Of a DNA stretch of 64,000 nt, positions 51,438 through 60,606 are shown piece after piece. Positions within the stretch are counted from its first letter, which is position 1; each line of letters opens with the position of its first letter. The DNA is from Pseudoruegeria sp039972875 (GTDB lineage Bacteria; Pseudomonadota; Alphaproteobacteria; Rhodobacterales; Rhodobacteraceae). Location: assembly GCA_039972875.1 (NCBI GenBank), contig JBDWMA010000006.1, positions 62,001 through 126,000 of the forward strand. Reading direction: 5' to 3'. The notes under the pieces were generated by a model. That model was not told the DNA's origin, did not search any database, and saw only the letters and a list, made by a program, of their open reading frames with translations. Position numbers and translations under genes: made by a program.

Positions 51438-53050
51438 GTGTCCAGACCTTCCCAATTTGCGATTCCGGGCAATGGGGCGGATTGTTTCAACAGGGCCCTA
51501 CACTCATAATTTCGCAAAGATAAGCGTGCAGATGGGCCATATCCATACCCGGTAAAAACATCATCGCTGGGCATCAATCGTATAATTTCGTCCTGCGTTT
51601 CAGCGTCGAACCCCTGCATGGTTTCTGGTCCGGGATGATAGCTCTCACTTTGTAATTCGTTTGCCCAGATTAGCTCGTGTTGTTCAAACAGCAAATGCAC
51701 ATAGACAACTTCCGCCCCATCATCACGCACATAGATGTCTGTTCCATTGACTAAGAACTTGGCCTTCGCAAGGACCTCCCGCTCCCCAAACAACATCTCA
51801 GCGTATCCGGTCACCAGCAAAATACGATGATTGGGGGAAACTTCGATCTCATCATGAATGCCCAGCGCATTTTTTGAAATTTTAATCGGAGCATCTTTTC
51901 CAACTGCCCGTCGCCGAGACATCCCAACCCACTGAACAACCTGTGCACCATGATCACGTGTCAACACCCGATCCCCAGGACGCAACATTTCTATCAGAAC
52001 ATTACCATTCGGTGTTTTGACGTGTGTCCCCGCCACGAAGCAGGGCGTTGTGGTGATTTCGACAAAGGCCGTATCTGTCACCCCTTCAGAATCCTCAACC
52101 TGATAGGAAAACTGGGTGGTCCCTTCATCTCCGTCAGCCGCAATCGATAGGGTTCCATCACCATTTACAGTGATGATTTCACCGGTCGACAGCTGGATTT
52201 CCTGCCCGGCAACAACAGGCTGTCCGTTGATCGCAACGATCGTCAATGTACCGGGGTTTGTAGAGCTATCATTGCCCAAAACATCCAGAACACCCGTGTT
52301 ATTAATATCAAGCGTGATATCATCATCTTCTGCCACCAACGCCGTTTGAACACTGTCCCCAGCGATCAGAAGGTTACTGTCATAAGCCGCATCACCACCA
52401 TCTGCGATGGCAATTTTTATTGTGTTTTCCTCCCCCGCATTCACGGGTGCCTTTAGGGTCAAAGTTACCGTCAACCCATCCATCTCGGTATTGATCGTTT
52501 CAGCGTTGGCTGGGTTGTCGATATAAAGGTTCGAATTGCTCGTTGTGTTGATATTGTTGATGGTTATGTCCCCATCACCAACCGTTAACTCGGCCTGTTG
52601 GCCATTAACAAATATGCCAACCGCGTCATTAAACCCCGAATTGACATATTCGAGGTACTCCTCCGAGGAAAACACCACTTGCATAGTTAAGATTTCACCA
52701 TCCGGGACGAATGTCGCCTCAAAAATGGCCGCATCATAAGTCGTAGCGCCGGCAATCTGGGTTAGGTCACTATCCCCCGCCTCTCCCAGGTTTGTGCTTG
52801 TCCCCGATGAGGTATTCGCATCTCCGCTGGAATTGGTAACATCACTGGCGTTGCCGGTCGACAAGATTACCCCCGTATCTGAGGGGGTCAAATTTGGCGC
52901 AGTGTTATCGCCATCAGAAAAAACCCCTGAGGCCGAGTTGGCCCCAGTATAATCAGCGGATACAATGGTTATACCACTCCCAAACATGGAGCTCGCCATA
53001 TCCATCGCCGAAGCCGATGTATCAATATTCAGTTCTTGGGCAACAACCAC
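51422..53050 (-). CDS. Hint-domain protein with choice-of-anchor L and cadherin-like domains
   Basis: A 542-residue protein. Residues 40-220 match the choice-of-anchor L pattern (GVILSTGNASDV, VVFSSEEYLEYVN, FNDAVGIFVNG), followed by a cadherin/VCBS-like strand domain (ITLDINNTGVLDVLGNDSS, split at LDVLGND) near 240-335 and a Hint domain from about 340 with catalytic Cys in TPCFVAGTHVKTPNG, LRPGDRVLTRDHG and SPNHRILL. GTG 53050 has GAGG six bases before it; the frame extends five codons to a TTG. Likely a secreted surface protein that processes itself. Confidence 0.83.
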   Translation of the reverse strand: MVVAQELNIDTSASAMDMASSMFGSGITIVSADYTGANSASGVFSDGDNTAPNLTPSDTGVILSTGNASDVTNSSGDANTSSGTSTNLGEAGDSDLTQIAGATTYDAAIFEATFVPDGEILTMQVVFSSEEYLEYVNSGFNDAVGIFVNGQQAELTVGDGDITINNINTTSNSNLYIDNPANAETINTEMDGLTVTLTLKAPVNAGEENTIKIAIADGGDAAYDSNLLIAGDSVQTALVAEDDDITLDINNTGVLDVLGNDSSTNPGTLTIVAINGQPVVAGQEIQLSTGEIITVNGDGTLSIAADGDEGTTQFSYQVEDSEGVTDTAFVEITTTPCFVAGTHVKTPNGNVLIEMLRPGDRVLTRDHGAQVVQWVGMSRRRAVGKDAPIKISKNALGIHDEIEVSPNHRILLVTGYAEMLFGEREVLAKAKFLVNGTDIYVRDDGAEVVYVHLLFEQHELIWANELQSESYHPGPETMQGFDAETQDEIIRLMPSDDVFTGYGYGPSARLSLRNYECRALLKQSAPLPGIANWEGLDTKRPS

Positions 53051-53214
53051 AATATACCTCGTCAAACGCTATACGGATCTGAGGCTAGAAACTTCGCTCT
53101 AACGAATTCTGAAGAGGCCCACGCAATATTTCAGAAATTTAAATAGAGTTTTATTAAAACCCAAAAGGCCTCCATAGCTTGACCAAGGGATTGCTTCTCG
53201 CTACTGCGCGTCCC

Positions 53215-53553
53215 ATGGAAAAACCAAAAAAGAAAAGCCGCCAACAAGTGTTTACACTTTTGGTCGACGTGGGGCGCAAAACCGGCGACGGGCTCCCCAA
53301 GGGTGCCTCAGGCGCTGCTATGGTGTGTTACGCATCTGGCGTGGACGAAGCTGAGGCCGTGCGCGAAACCGTCGCAATCCTGAAACAAGCGGATCTGGCA
53401 CCTCTTGAAATCAGCGGATATGGCACCCTAGAGGAACGCCTCGAAGAAGGGCACGACATCCCCGACGAAGAACGGGAACTGATGGCGCGGGCGCTCGATG
53501 AAAATAGCGTTATCGTGGCTCAAATGACGCCCTTCTATGACGATAAAAAATAG
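53215..53553 (+). CDS. Conserved hypothetical protein between dapD and dapE
   Basis: A 112-residue acidic protein from ATG 53215. It has a charged N-terminus (MEKPKKKSRQQVF), a possible alpha/beta core with GASGAAMVCYASGVDEAEAVRET (split at GASGAAMVCYA) and LEISGYGTLEERLEEG, and ends DDKK. No family was recognised and no membrane or signal segment is seen. An in-frame TTG at 53179 is an alternative start; neither has a good ribosome-binding site. The good codon pattern and position between dap genes suggest a real gene. Confidence 0.7.
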   Translation: MEKPKKKSRQQVFTLLVDVGRKTGDGLPKGASGAAMVCYASGVDEAEAVRETVAILKQADLAPLEISGYGTLEERLEEGHDIPDEERELMARALDENSVIVAQMTPFYDDKK

Positions 53554-53556
53554 GCG

Positions 53557-54612
53557 TTAGTTCGCGCGACCAAACCATTTTCGGCGCAAAGCGTCATAGG
53601 TGCCATTCTCACGAAGGCGCAGTAAAGATTGGTTGATAGGTTCAGCCAGTGTGCTGTTTGTAGGTAGCGCAATGCCATAGTTTTCCTGCAGGAATATACC
53701 GCCCTTTAGCTCCCCGAATTCCTGCCCCTCGTGAGATACGTAATGTGCCAAAATCGGCGCATCAAACACCACAGCCTCCAGTTCACCCGATTCGAAATCC
53801 GTGAGCAAATCATCCAGACTATCATAGTTTGCATGACGAATATCGCGCCCCGTCAAAAAAACACTAGCGGTCGAACCGGCCGTAGTCCCTACCTGTTTTC
53901 CATCCAGATCTGCCAAAGAATTTACCGAACTCTGAATCGCAGAAACGGTCATCGTTGCCGTAATATTCGCAACAAAGATCGACACAATGAACAACGAAGA
54001 AATCACTAGGAACACACCAAACAGCCGACCGAAAGGAGTCCGTGGCATTCGCTCTTCGAACCCGCCGTTGACCACCAGATTCAGCGCCCACCAAAATGCA
54101 GGAAACATTGCCTCTTTGGCAGGTCGATCAAAATAGGGTTGGGCCCGGCGCTCAAAGACCCACATCAACATCCCACCACCAAACAATAACCCAAAGGCCA
54201 AAGCCACCGCGATCAAAAGGTCCGCAGAAAACACAGTGTCCCAAATTGACATCCCGCGAGAGGAATTCACAGGGACCATGACTTGCAATCCGGATTCAAA
54301 AATCGGCTGGGAGAAATCGAGGATCATTTCGCGACTGGCTGTAATTGAAATATTTGCAACCGCCAGATCTGCTTGCCCCGCAGACACCAGATCCAACATC
54401 TCCTGAAACTCAGTCACGCGGATCAATTCATAATCTAACTGCAAATCTTCCATCAATGCTGACAATAGCTCAATACTAAAACCGGTGGCCTCACCGTTTT
54501 CCACCATGGAAAAAGGAGGGCGCGTGATGGTGGAGACTTGCAAGTCCTGAGCGCGCAACGGTCCCGACAGGGTCGTCAAAAATATGAACAATGCACAGAC
54601 AAGTCGAGACAT
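53557..54612 (-). CDS. Ionotropic-glutamate-receptor-like ligand-gated channel (GluR0 type)
   Basis: A 351-residue protein with a signal peptide (1-21) and a periplasmic-binding-protein fold split by a channel: ligand lobe S1 (22-120), TM1 (about 131-152), a re-entrant pore loop (about 168-188), TM2 (about 196-218) ending in the SYTANLAAFLT-like FVANITATMTV, and lobe S2 (225-351). Arg94 in ITASREMILDFSQP and Asp284 in VVFDAP match the residues that hold the ligand carboxylate and amino groups in glutamate receptors. The pore loop reads LVVNGGFEERMP, not the TVGYG potassium filter of GluR0. Not an ABC binding protein, as no permease is nearby. Confidence 0.82.
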   Translation of the reverse strand: MSRLVCALFIFLTTLSGPLRAQDLQVSTITRPPFSMVENGEATGFSIELLSALMEDLQLDYELIRVTEFQEMLDLVSAGQADLAVANISITASREMILDFSQPIFESGLQVMVPVNSSRGMSIWDTVFSADLLIAVALAFGLLFGGGMLMWVFERRAQPYFDRPAKEAMFPAFWWALNLVVNGGFEERMPRTPFGRLFGVFLVISSLFIVSIFVANITATMTVSAIQSSVNSLADLDGKQVGTTAGSTASVFLTGRDIRHANYDSLDDLLTDFESGELEAVVFDAPILAHYVSHEGQEFGELKGGIFLQENYGIALPTNSTLAEPINQSLLRLRENGTYDALRRKWFGRAN

Positions 54613-54676
54613 AGTGATTCCGTTAATTTCCCAGTCGTTTATAGTTATTCCGCTTACCCGATACGATGACAGAACG

Positions 54677-55738
54677 CTAAGAGTTTAAGGCTAGACGTAG
54701 CGTTGGAGCCTCATACGCACGAATAAGTGGGCGGGCAAGTTTCTCATGGCGGGGCAAATGGTCAAGTGAACAATCTGCCAAAATTGTTGACTTAACCAAG
54801 GCGGGACTGTCGCAGATATCACCGATATACAGGCTTTCCAGCTCAGCGCCGGACGCACAGATCACCTCATGGTCGTCTAAAAGAATATGATAGTAAGTCA
54901 CGGCCCCAGTCCTATTGGATTTCCGCGCAGCGCGATCATCCAAAAGATGACGTGCCTCAACTAACATTTCCTCTTCGCCAAACAGATATTCAACCGATGT
55001 CCCTTCAATCAAAAGCCTTTGATCCGGCGCAACCAGCAAGTCAGCCTCCAGACCAAAGAATGGCGCGCGGAGCTCAATCGGCCGAAAGCTCCCGACGGCA
55101 GGCACACAACGCTCGACCATCCAGCGGATTGGTTTCAAACCACTGTCCCGCGTTTGAACGAGATCCCCGACCCGAAGCGTTTCAATTGTTTGAAACCCGT
55201 TGGATGTCGCAATTCGCGCACCCGCCGCAATAGAGGCTGGCAGGCCGACAGGCTCTAACGCATCGGAAAACCCAAGAAAATGGATATCCTTGTCTAACCG
55301 ACACCCTTCGGGATTGGCGCTCATATCAGATATGATGTCCGCACTAATCGCCACCGGATTGCAGATCTCGGTTTGCGACAACCAACCATCCATCAGGTTT
55401 TCGACAGTGAAAAGACCACTGTTGTCCTCTGCACACCAAGAATACGTTATGCGCAGTTGCCGGGTCGAAAAAGATGTCCCACTTTTTGCCGCAACTGTGG
55501 ATTTTTGGTGCGCGGAACCAATTTCAAGCTGGCAGGTCCCGTAGGGATCAATCCGTAATACCAATGTGTTTTCATCTGAAGACTCAGACTGATATTCGAA
55601 AGCGAGGTAGGGGGATTTGCGTGACGCACAGAGTTCAAGCTCAACAACGAGGCTGCCTTTTTCTCCGGAATAACCCAGTGCTAGGTTTTGTTGTCGAATG
55701 CCTGACAGGCGTGCGTTCATCAGGGCCAGCCAGCTCAT
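54677..55738 (-). CDS. Hint-domain protein lacking the catalytic cysteine
   Basis: A 353-residue protein. Residues 1-165 form a strand-rich region with no family recognised (SWLALMNARLSG at the start; a concanavalin-like beta sandwich is possible). The Hint domain begins near 170 as ASIAAGARIATSNGFQTIETLRVGDLVQT (split at ARIATSNG), where other family members have PCF or CF followed by AGT; here no cysteine is present. VAPDQRLLI replaces SPSHRIFL, so the expected His is lost too. Self-cleavage is therefore unlikely. AGGTGG is seven bases before ATG 55738. Confidence 0.8.
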   Translation of the reverse strand: MSWLALMNARLSGIRQQNLALGYSGEKGSLVVELELCASRKSPYLAFEYQSESSDENTLVLRIDPYGTCQLEIGSAHQKSTVAAKSGTSFSTRQLRITYSWCAEDNSGLFTVENLMDGWLSQTEICNPVAISADIISDMSANPEGCRLDKDIHFLGFSDALEPVGLPASIAAGARIATSNGFQTIETLRVGDLVQTRDSGLKPIRWMVERCVPAVGSFRPIELRAPFFGLEADLLVAPDQRLLIEGTSVEYLFGEEEMLVEARHLLDDRAARKSNRTGAVTYYHILLDDHEVICASGAELESLYIGDICDSPALVKSTILADCSLDHLPRHEKLARPLIRAYEAPTLRLALNS

Positions 55739-55782
55739 ACCGCTGCCACCTGCTGCAAAAACGCCGCTGTTGAATTCCCCAT
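55735..55782 (-). CDS. Possible 15-codon leader frame coupled to the Hint gene
   Basis: ATG 55782, with AGAGG and GCGGGC upstream, opens MGNSTAAFLQQVAAV and ends TGA overlapping the Hint ATG as ATGA, the layout of translational coupling. It could also be the true N-terminus of the Hint protein separated by a one-base frameshift. Weak evidence; nothing shows that it is translated. Confidence 0.25.
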   Translation of the reverse strand: MGNSTAAFLQQVAAV

Positions 55783-56050
55783 GCCCGCCTCTTTTTATCC
55801 CTTAGAAGCCGTACAGAGAATCGCCTCTGTCCTATTCTGCAATCTACTGAGCGACCTCTTGCCCAATGCCTGCCCTGCTCCGGGGTTATTGTTAACGTTA
55901 AGGTAAACACGTTTTGTTAATTTGTTAAGTTTCCTCTGAGAACACCCCATCTCAGAAGGACTGGATTGTCGCCAAGAAGACACAACTTTTCGCCCAACAG
56001 TTGCGAGCATCCCAAAAGGACAGTATCGAACCACCCAAAGGAGCTTGCCT
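55739..56050. promoter_or_regulatory. Intergenic region with clustered TTAA half-sites upstream of the Hint gene and dapE
   Basis: About 310 bases between divergent genes. An A/T-rich block at 55889-55930 has four TTAA tetramers (55892, 55898, 55917, 55925) and a GTTAAC core. CtrA sites in alphaproteobacteria are built of TTAA pairs spaced by seven bases; the spacing here is two, fifteen and four, so the match is loose. Probably promoter DNA for dapE and the Hint gene. Nothing else is seen apart from the short frame at 55735-55782. Confidence 0.35.
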
Positions 56051-57199
56051 GTGACCCACCCTATCGATCCGATTGAGCTAACCTCCGCTCTGATCCGTTG
56101 CCCCTCTGTAACCCCGATTGAAGGCGGTGCACTTGGCCTCTTAGAGGATCTCCTTACTGAGGCAGGTTTCGACTGCATCCGCGTGGACCGCAACGGAATC
56201 GCTAACCTCTATGCACGATGGGGCAAAAAGGGCGCAAACAAGAGTTTTGGGTTTAACGGACACACCGACGTCGTTCCGGTTGGTGACCTTGACGCATGGA
56301 CAGTCGATCCTTTTGGTGCCGAGCAAATAAACGGATACCTCTGGGGACGTGGTGCCACGGACATGAAATCTGGTGTTGCAGCATTTGCTGCTGCAGCCGT
56401 GGATTTCGTGCAGGAGACTCCTCCGGATGGCGCAATTATTTTGGCCATCACAGGAGATGAAGAGGGCGATGCCAAAGATGGTACCGTGGCCCTTCTTGAC
56501 TGGATGCAGGCTCAGGGCGAAGCCATGACCGACTGCCTTGTCGGCGAACCAACATGCCCCGACGTTATGGGCGAAATGATGAAGATCGGACGACGCGGTT
56601 CCATGACCGCCTATTTCACGGCAACCGGCATCCAAGGACACTCCGCCTACCCACATCGCGCGAAAAACCCAGTGCCGGCACTGGCCAAACTCGTAGATCG
56701 AATTGCCTCCCATGAATTGGACATGGGCACCGATCATTTCGACGCTTCGACGCTCGCCGTGACAACGTTCGATACCGGCAACCCGGCCAACAATGTGATC
56801 CCGGCCCAATGCAAGGCCACGGTCAATATCCGGTTTAATGACGCCCAGACATCTGAAGGGCTGACTGACTGGCTTAAGAACGAATCCGCACGGGTATCTG
56901 CAGACACGGGCATCGACATTTCGATGGAGACTCAGGTCTCTGGAGAAAGCTTCATCACGCCCCCCGGCGCACTTTCATCGTTGATCGCCGCATCGGTAAA
57001 GGCTGAAACCGGCGTGGACCCCGTGATGTCGACATCCGGCGGCACATCCGATGCACGTTTTGTCAAAAACCATTGCCCCGTTGTTGAATTTGGACTGGTT
57101 GGAAAAACCATGCATCAGGTGGATGAAAAAGTTGAACTCTCCCAAATCACGCAGCTTAAGAATATCTACACACGCATACTCAGAGACTATTTTGCATGA
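56051..57199 (+). CDS. dapE: Succinyl-diaminopimelate desuccinylase
   Basis: Removes succinate from N-succinyl-LL-diaminopimelate in lysine and peptidoglycan synthesis. The 382-residue M20 enzyme has the zinc ligands in FNGHTDVVPVGD and WGRGATDMKSG, the catalytic Glu in ITGDEEGDAKDGT, GEPTCPD and the closing TSGGTSDARF with GLVGKTMHQVDE. GTG 56051 has AGGAG seven bases before it. ATGA overlap with the next gene. Compare the decayed M20 gene at 49359-50404, a different subfamily. Confidence 0.96.
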   Translation: MTHPIDPIELTSALIRCPSVTPIEGGALGLLEDLLTEAGFDCIRVDRNGIANLYARWGKKGANKSFGFNGHTDVVPVGDLDAWTVDPFGAEQINGYLWGRGATDMKSGVAAFAAAAVDFVQETPPDGAIILAITGDEEGDAKDGTVALLDWMQAQGEAMTDCLVGEPTCPDVMGEMMKIGRRGSMTAYFTATGIQGHSAYPHRAKNPVPALAKLVDRIASHELDMGTDHFDASTLAVTTFDTGNPANNVIPAQCKATVNIRFNDAQTSEGLTDWLKNESARVSADTGIDISMETQVSGESFITPPGALSSLIAASVKAETGVDPVMSTSGGTSDARFVKNHCPVVEFGLVGKTMHQVDEKVELSQITQLKNIYTRILRDYFA

Positions 57200-57621
57200 T
57201 ATATGACATAGCCGAAACCTCTGATCTTGGCACATGCCACGCTCTGAGGCAGACCGTCTTTATCGAAGAACAGAACGTTCCGGTAGAGGTTGAAATGGAT
57301 GACAAAGACAGCGAAGCCATCCACATCCTCGCTAAAACAGAGGATGGCGCGGCCGTCGGCACCGCCCGCCTATTGTTCGTTGGCTCAACCGGCAAAATTG
57401 GTCGGGTCTGTGTGGTCAAAGATCACCGCGGCACGGGTCTAGGGACTGCACTCATCCAATTTTCGATAGAACATTTAAGACAAACCCCGCAGATCACCCG
57501 TGCTAAACTCGGGGCGCAGCAGCACGCAATCGGCTTCTATGAAAAACTCGGGTTCACAATTTGCGGACCGGAATATCAAGACGGCGGAATTCCTCATTTT
57601 GATATGGATTGCCCACTGTGA
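57196..57621 (+). CDS. GNAT-family N-acetyltransferase
   Basis: A 141-residue acetyl-CoA-dependent transferase. The coenzyme-binding motif A is RVCVVKDHRGTGLGTAL with the Q/R-x-x-G-x-G/A form, and motif B is IGFYEKLGF. The ElaA-like N-terminus (ALRQTVFIEEQNVPV) is typical of small bacterial GNATs acting on unknown amines. The ATG overlaps dapE and the next start overlaps its stop as GTGA, so it is part of the dapE operon. Confidence 0.87.
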   Translation: MIYDIAETSDLGTCHALRQTVFIEEQNVPVEVEMDDKDSEAIHILAKTEDGAAVGTARLLFVGSTGKIGRVCVVKDHRGTGLGTALIQFSIEHLRQTPQITRAKLGAQQHAIGFYEKLGFTICGPEYQDGGIPHFDMDCPL

Positions 57622-58202
57622 AGCCAACTCTGGTCATTATGGTCAAAGAACCCCATCCCGGACGTGTTAAAACTCGACTGGGCAAAGATATCGGCCTAAC
57701 AACATCTGCCTGGTGGTTTCGTCATCAGACAAAAAGGCTTTTACGACGCATTCAAGATCCCCGATGGGATACGGTCCTTGCGGTATCCCCCGAGACTGAG
57801 GGCCTCCAAAGCCGCATTTGGCCCGCCCATCTACCGCGTGTTGCGCAGGGGCGCGGAAATCTAGGGGATCGGATGCGTCGCTTGATGCGCGGCCTGCCCC
57901 CCGGACCAGTTGCGATTATCGGTGCGGACATTCCCGGCATAACCCGAACGCATATCGCGGATGCGTTCAAAACACTCGGATCAAACGATGCTGTCTTTGG
58001 ACCCGCACCGGATGGCGGCTATTGGTTGGTTGGACTAAAACGCAGCATCCCACCGAAACAGAACCTGTTTTCAGGTGTAAGATGGTCCAGCGAACATGCT
58101 CTGGCCGATACAATCGCTACCTTGCCCGGATATCGCATTAGGCAAATCGCAACGCTTCAGGATGTTGATACCGTTGCGGACCTAGGCCGTATAAGCGCAT
58201 GA
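57618..58202 (+). CDS. DUF2064/TIGR04282 family glycosyltransferase-like protein
   Basis: A 194-residue protein with a nucleotidyl/glycosyltransferase-A fold. Motifs are KEPHPGRVKTRLGKDIG at the N-terminus, GRGNLGDRM, IIGADIPGITRTHI (Asp of the metal-binding pair) and FGPAPDGGYWLVGL. Family members are named arsenosugar-biosynthesis-associated or cofactor guanylyltransferase-like; no partner of those pathways is near. GTG 57618 overlaps the GNAT stop, preferred to the TTG at 57609. Confidence 0.78.
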   Translation: MKPTLVIMVKEPHPGRVKTRLGKDIGLTTSAWWFRHQTKRLLRRIQDPRWDTVLAVSPETEGLQSRIWPAHLPRVAQGRGNLGDRMRRLMRGLPPGPVAIIGADIPGITRTHIADAFKTLGSNDAVFGPAPDGGYWLVGLKRSIPPKQNLFSGVRWSSEHALADTIATLPGYRIRQIATLQDVDTVADLGRISA

Positions 58203-58233
58203 CGTCTTCTGTCGCACGTGTTAGGGCGGTTCT

Positions 58234-60489
58234 ATGACGCGCATTCCAACAAAGGACGAAATCCTACAATGGATTTCCGACCACCCGACCAAAGCTGCCA
58301 AACGTGACATCGCCCGTGCCTTCGGGATCAAAGGGGCTGCGCGTATCGATTTGAAACGCATCCTCAAAGAACTAGAAGCCGAAGGGCACTTAGAGAAACG
58401 CAAAAAGACCTATCGCGATCCGGATAAACTACCACCTGTCAGCTTATTGCAAATCACCGGCGCGGATAATGATGGTGATTTGTTCGCCAAACCCTTGGAG
58501 TGGCACGGAGAGGCTGAGGCCCCTCGTATCTTGATGGCTCTGAAATCCAGCGACCCAGCTTTGGGTGCGGGGGATCGTATTCTGGGGCGTCTGACCGCCG
58601 TCAAGGATGAAGACCACGCCTATGAGGCCCGGTTGATCCGGAAAATCGGGACCAATCCGGCGCGTATTCTGGGGGTATTCCGAACCGGCCATGAAGGTGG
58701 TCGTCTTTTGCCCGTCGACAAAGGCAGCGACAAGGAATGGCGCATAGCCGCCGGAGCAACAAACGGTGCGAAAGATGGCGAACTGGTCGAAGCCGAACAA
58801 GCAGGCCCCAAAAATCGTCTTGGCCTGCCCAGCGCCCGCATTGTTGCGCGCCTTGGGGATCCCACAGAGCCAAAGGCTGTATCTCTGATCGCCATCCACC
58901 AGCACGGCATTCCCGATCATTTCCCGGATGATGTGATCAATCAGGCAGACAAAGCCAAACCTGCACCACTTGGCAAACGCGAAGATCTCCGCGATCTGCC
59001 CTTGATTACCATTGATCCGGCGGATGCGCGTGATCATGATGATGCCGTTTATGCACACGCCGATGATGATCCGAAAAACCCAGGCGGGCATGTTGTTTGG
59101 GTGGCCATCGCGGACGTCGCACATTATGTGACCCCCAGCTCTGCACTGGATCGAGAGGCCCGCAAACGCGGCAACTCTACCTATTTCCCGGATCGAGTTG
59201 TTCCCATGCTGCCCGACCGTCTCTCTGGTGATTTGTGCTCCTTACATGAGGGCGTTCCGCGCCCATGTATGGCCGTGCGCATGGTGCTGAATGCGGAAGG
59301 TCAAAAAATCAGCCACCGGTTCACACGCGCCATGATGAAATCAGCGGCCTCTCTTCATTATAACGAAGTGCAAGAGGCCGTCGACGGAGCTCCTACGGAG
59401 CGCACGCAACCATGGCTTTCCACCGTATTAGAGCCACTTTACGCGGCCTATCACACTACCCGAAAGGCTCGCGAAGAACGTCAACCGCTCGAACTTGACC
59501 TGCCCGAACGTCGGATTGAACTTGATGCGGATGGCAAAGTCAGCTCAGTGAATTTCCGTGACCGTTTGGACGCCCACCGCCTGATCGAAGAGTTCATGGT
59601 TCTGGCCAACGTCTGCGCCGCAGAGGAACTGATTCAACATCGCCGACCGCTTCTGTTCAGGGTCCACGAAGAGCCTAAACCAGAGAAATTGGAGTCCCTA
59701 CGAGAAATAGCGCAGGCGTCGGGGTTGAATCTGGCCAAAGGCCAGGTGCTGCAAACCCGTCACCTGAACAGCCTGCTGCGTCAAGCTGCGGACAGTGAAA
59801 ACGCTGAACAAATCAACATCGCGACTCTACGCTCGATGACACAAGCTTACTACGGCCCGGATAACTTCGGTCATTTCGGATTGGCGTTGCGGAATTATGC
59901 ACATTTTACGTCTCCGATCCGCCGCTACGCCGACCTCTTGGTGCATCGTGCGTTGATCACGGCCCATGGCTGGGGGGCTGACGGCATGTCAATAGAAGCC
60001 GAGACAGAATTGGCCGAAACCGGGTCGCTGATATCGGATACCGAACGCCGGTCAATGTTGGCCGAACGAGACACAACCGATCGTTATTTGGCGGCGTATC
60101 TGTCTGAACGGGTCGGTAATGAGTTTCCGGCACGAATCTCCGGCATCGCAAAATTCGGTGCTTTTGCAAAACTTGATGAAACCGGAGCCGACGGACTCAT
60201 TCCCGTGCGAACGCTTGGTCGGGAATTTTTCCATTTTGATGCCGATGAACAAACCCTAAAGGGCGAGCATTCCGGCCTGACACTCGGATTGGGTCAACGG
60301 GTTATGGTCCGTCTTTCAGAAGCAACGCCCGTCACCGGTGGGCTGATACTGGAGCTGTTAAGCGTCGAGGATAAAGCGCTGCCAAGCGGCCCCCGTCGAA
60401 CAGGTCGAAGCTTCAAAGGCCGAAAATCCGCGGGGGCCAAGGTCAAACGGGATAAAACCAAACGCAAAGTTCACCGAAAACGAAAATAG
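58234..60489 (+). CDS. rnr: Ribonuclease R
   Basis: Processive 3 prime to 5 prime exoribonuclease of 751 residues for structured RNA turnover and tmRNA quality control. It has an N-terminal winged helix (ILQWISDHPTKAAKRDIARAF, split at AAKRDIARAF), cold-shock domains, the RNB domain with metal-binding Asps in DPADARDHDDAVYA, FTSPIRRYADLLVHRAL (split at RRYADLLVHR), an S1 domain near 640-710 (FPARISGIAKFGAFAKL) and a Lys/Arg-rich tail. AGGGCGG precedes ATG 58234. Confidence 0.96.
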   Translation: MTRIPTKDEILQWISDHPTKAAKRDIARAFGIKGAARIDLKRILKELEAEGHLEKRKKTYRDPDKLPPVSLLQITGADNDGDLFAKPLEWHGEAEAPRILMALKSSDPALGAGDRILGRLTAVKDEDHAYEARLIRKIGTNPARILGVFRTGHEGGRLLPVDKGSDKEWRIAAGATNGAKDGELVEAEQAGPKNRLGLPSARIVARLGDPTEPKAVSLIAIHQHGIPDHFPDDVINQADKAKPAPLGKREDLRDLPLITIDPADARDHDDAVYAHADDDPKNPGGHVVWVAIADVAHYVTPSSALDREARKRGNSTYFPDRVVPMLPDRLSGDLCSLHEGVPRPCMAVRMVLNAEGQKISHRFTRAMMKSAASLHYNEVQEAVDGAPTERTQPWLSTVLEPLYAAYHTTRKAREERQPLELDLPERRIELDADGKVSSVNFRDRLDAHRLIEEFMVLANVCAAEELIQHRRPLLFRVHEEPKPEKLESLREIAQASGLNLAKGQVLQTRHLNSLLRQAADSENAEQINIATLRSMTQAYYGPDNFGHFGLALRNYAHFTSPIRRYADLLVHRALITAHGWGADGMSIEAETELAETGSLISDTERRSMLAERDTTDRYLAAYLSERVGNEFPARISGIAKFGAFAKLDETGADGLIPVRTLGREFFHFDADEQTLKGEHSGLTLGLGQRVMVRLSEATPVTGGLILELLSVEDKALPSGPRRTGRSFKGRKSAGAKVKRDKTKRKVHRKRK

Positions 60490-60606
60490 TGCTAAGTTAT
60501 CAGATCGTTCGTTTTGGCCTCGGCAAAAACCTGCGCCTAACCTGATGCATTCACTTTGACTAGCCTAGATTTCGGGCTAGCATCGAATAAAACAAATGGT
60601 GAGCAG

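Noticed and set aside
56141..56809. Minus-strand frame of 222 codons opposite dapE
   Set aside because: Shadow of dapE; the codon pattern and protein content are not gene-like.
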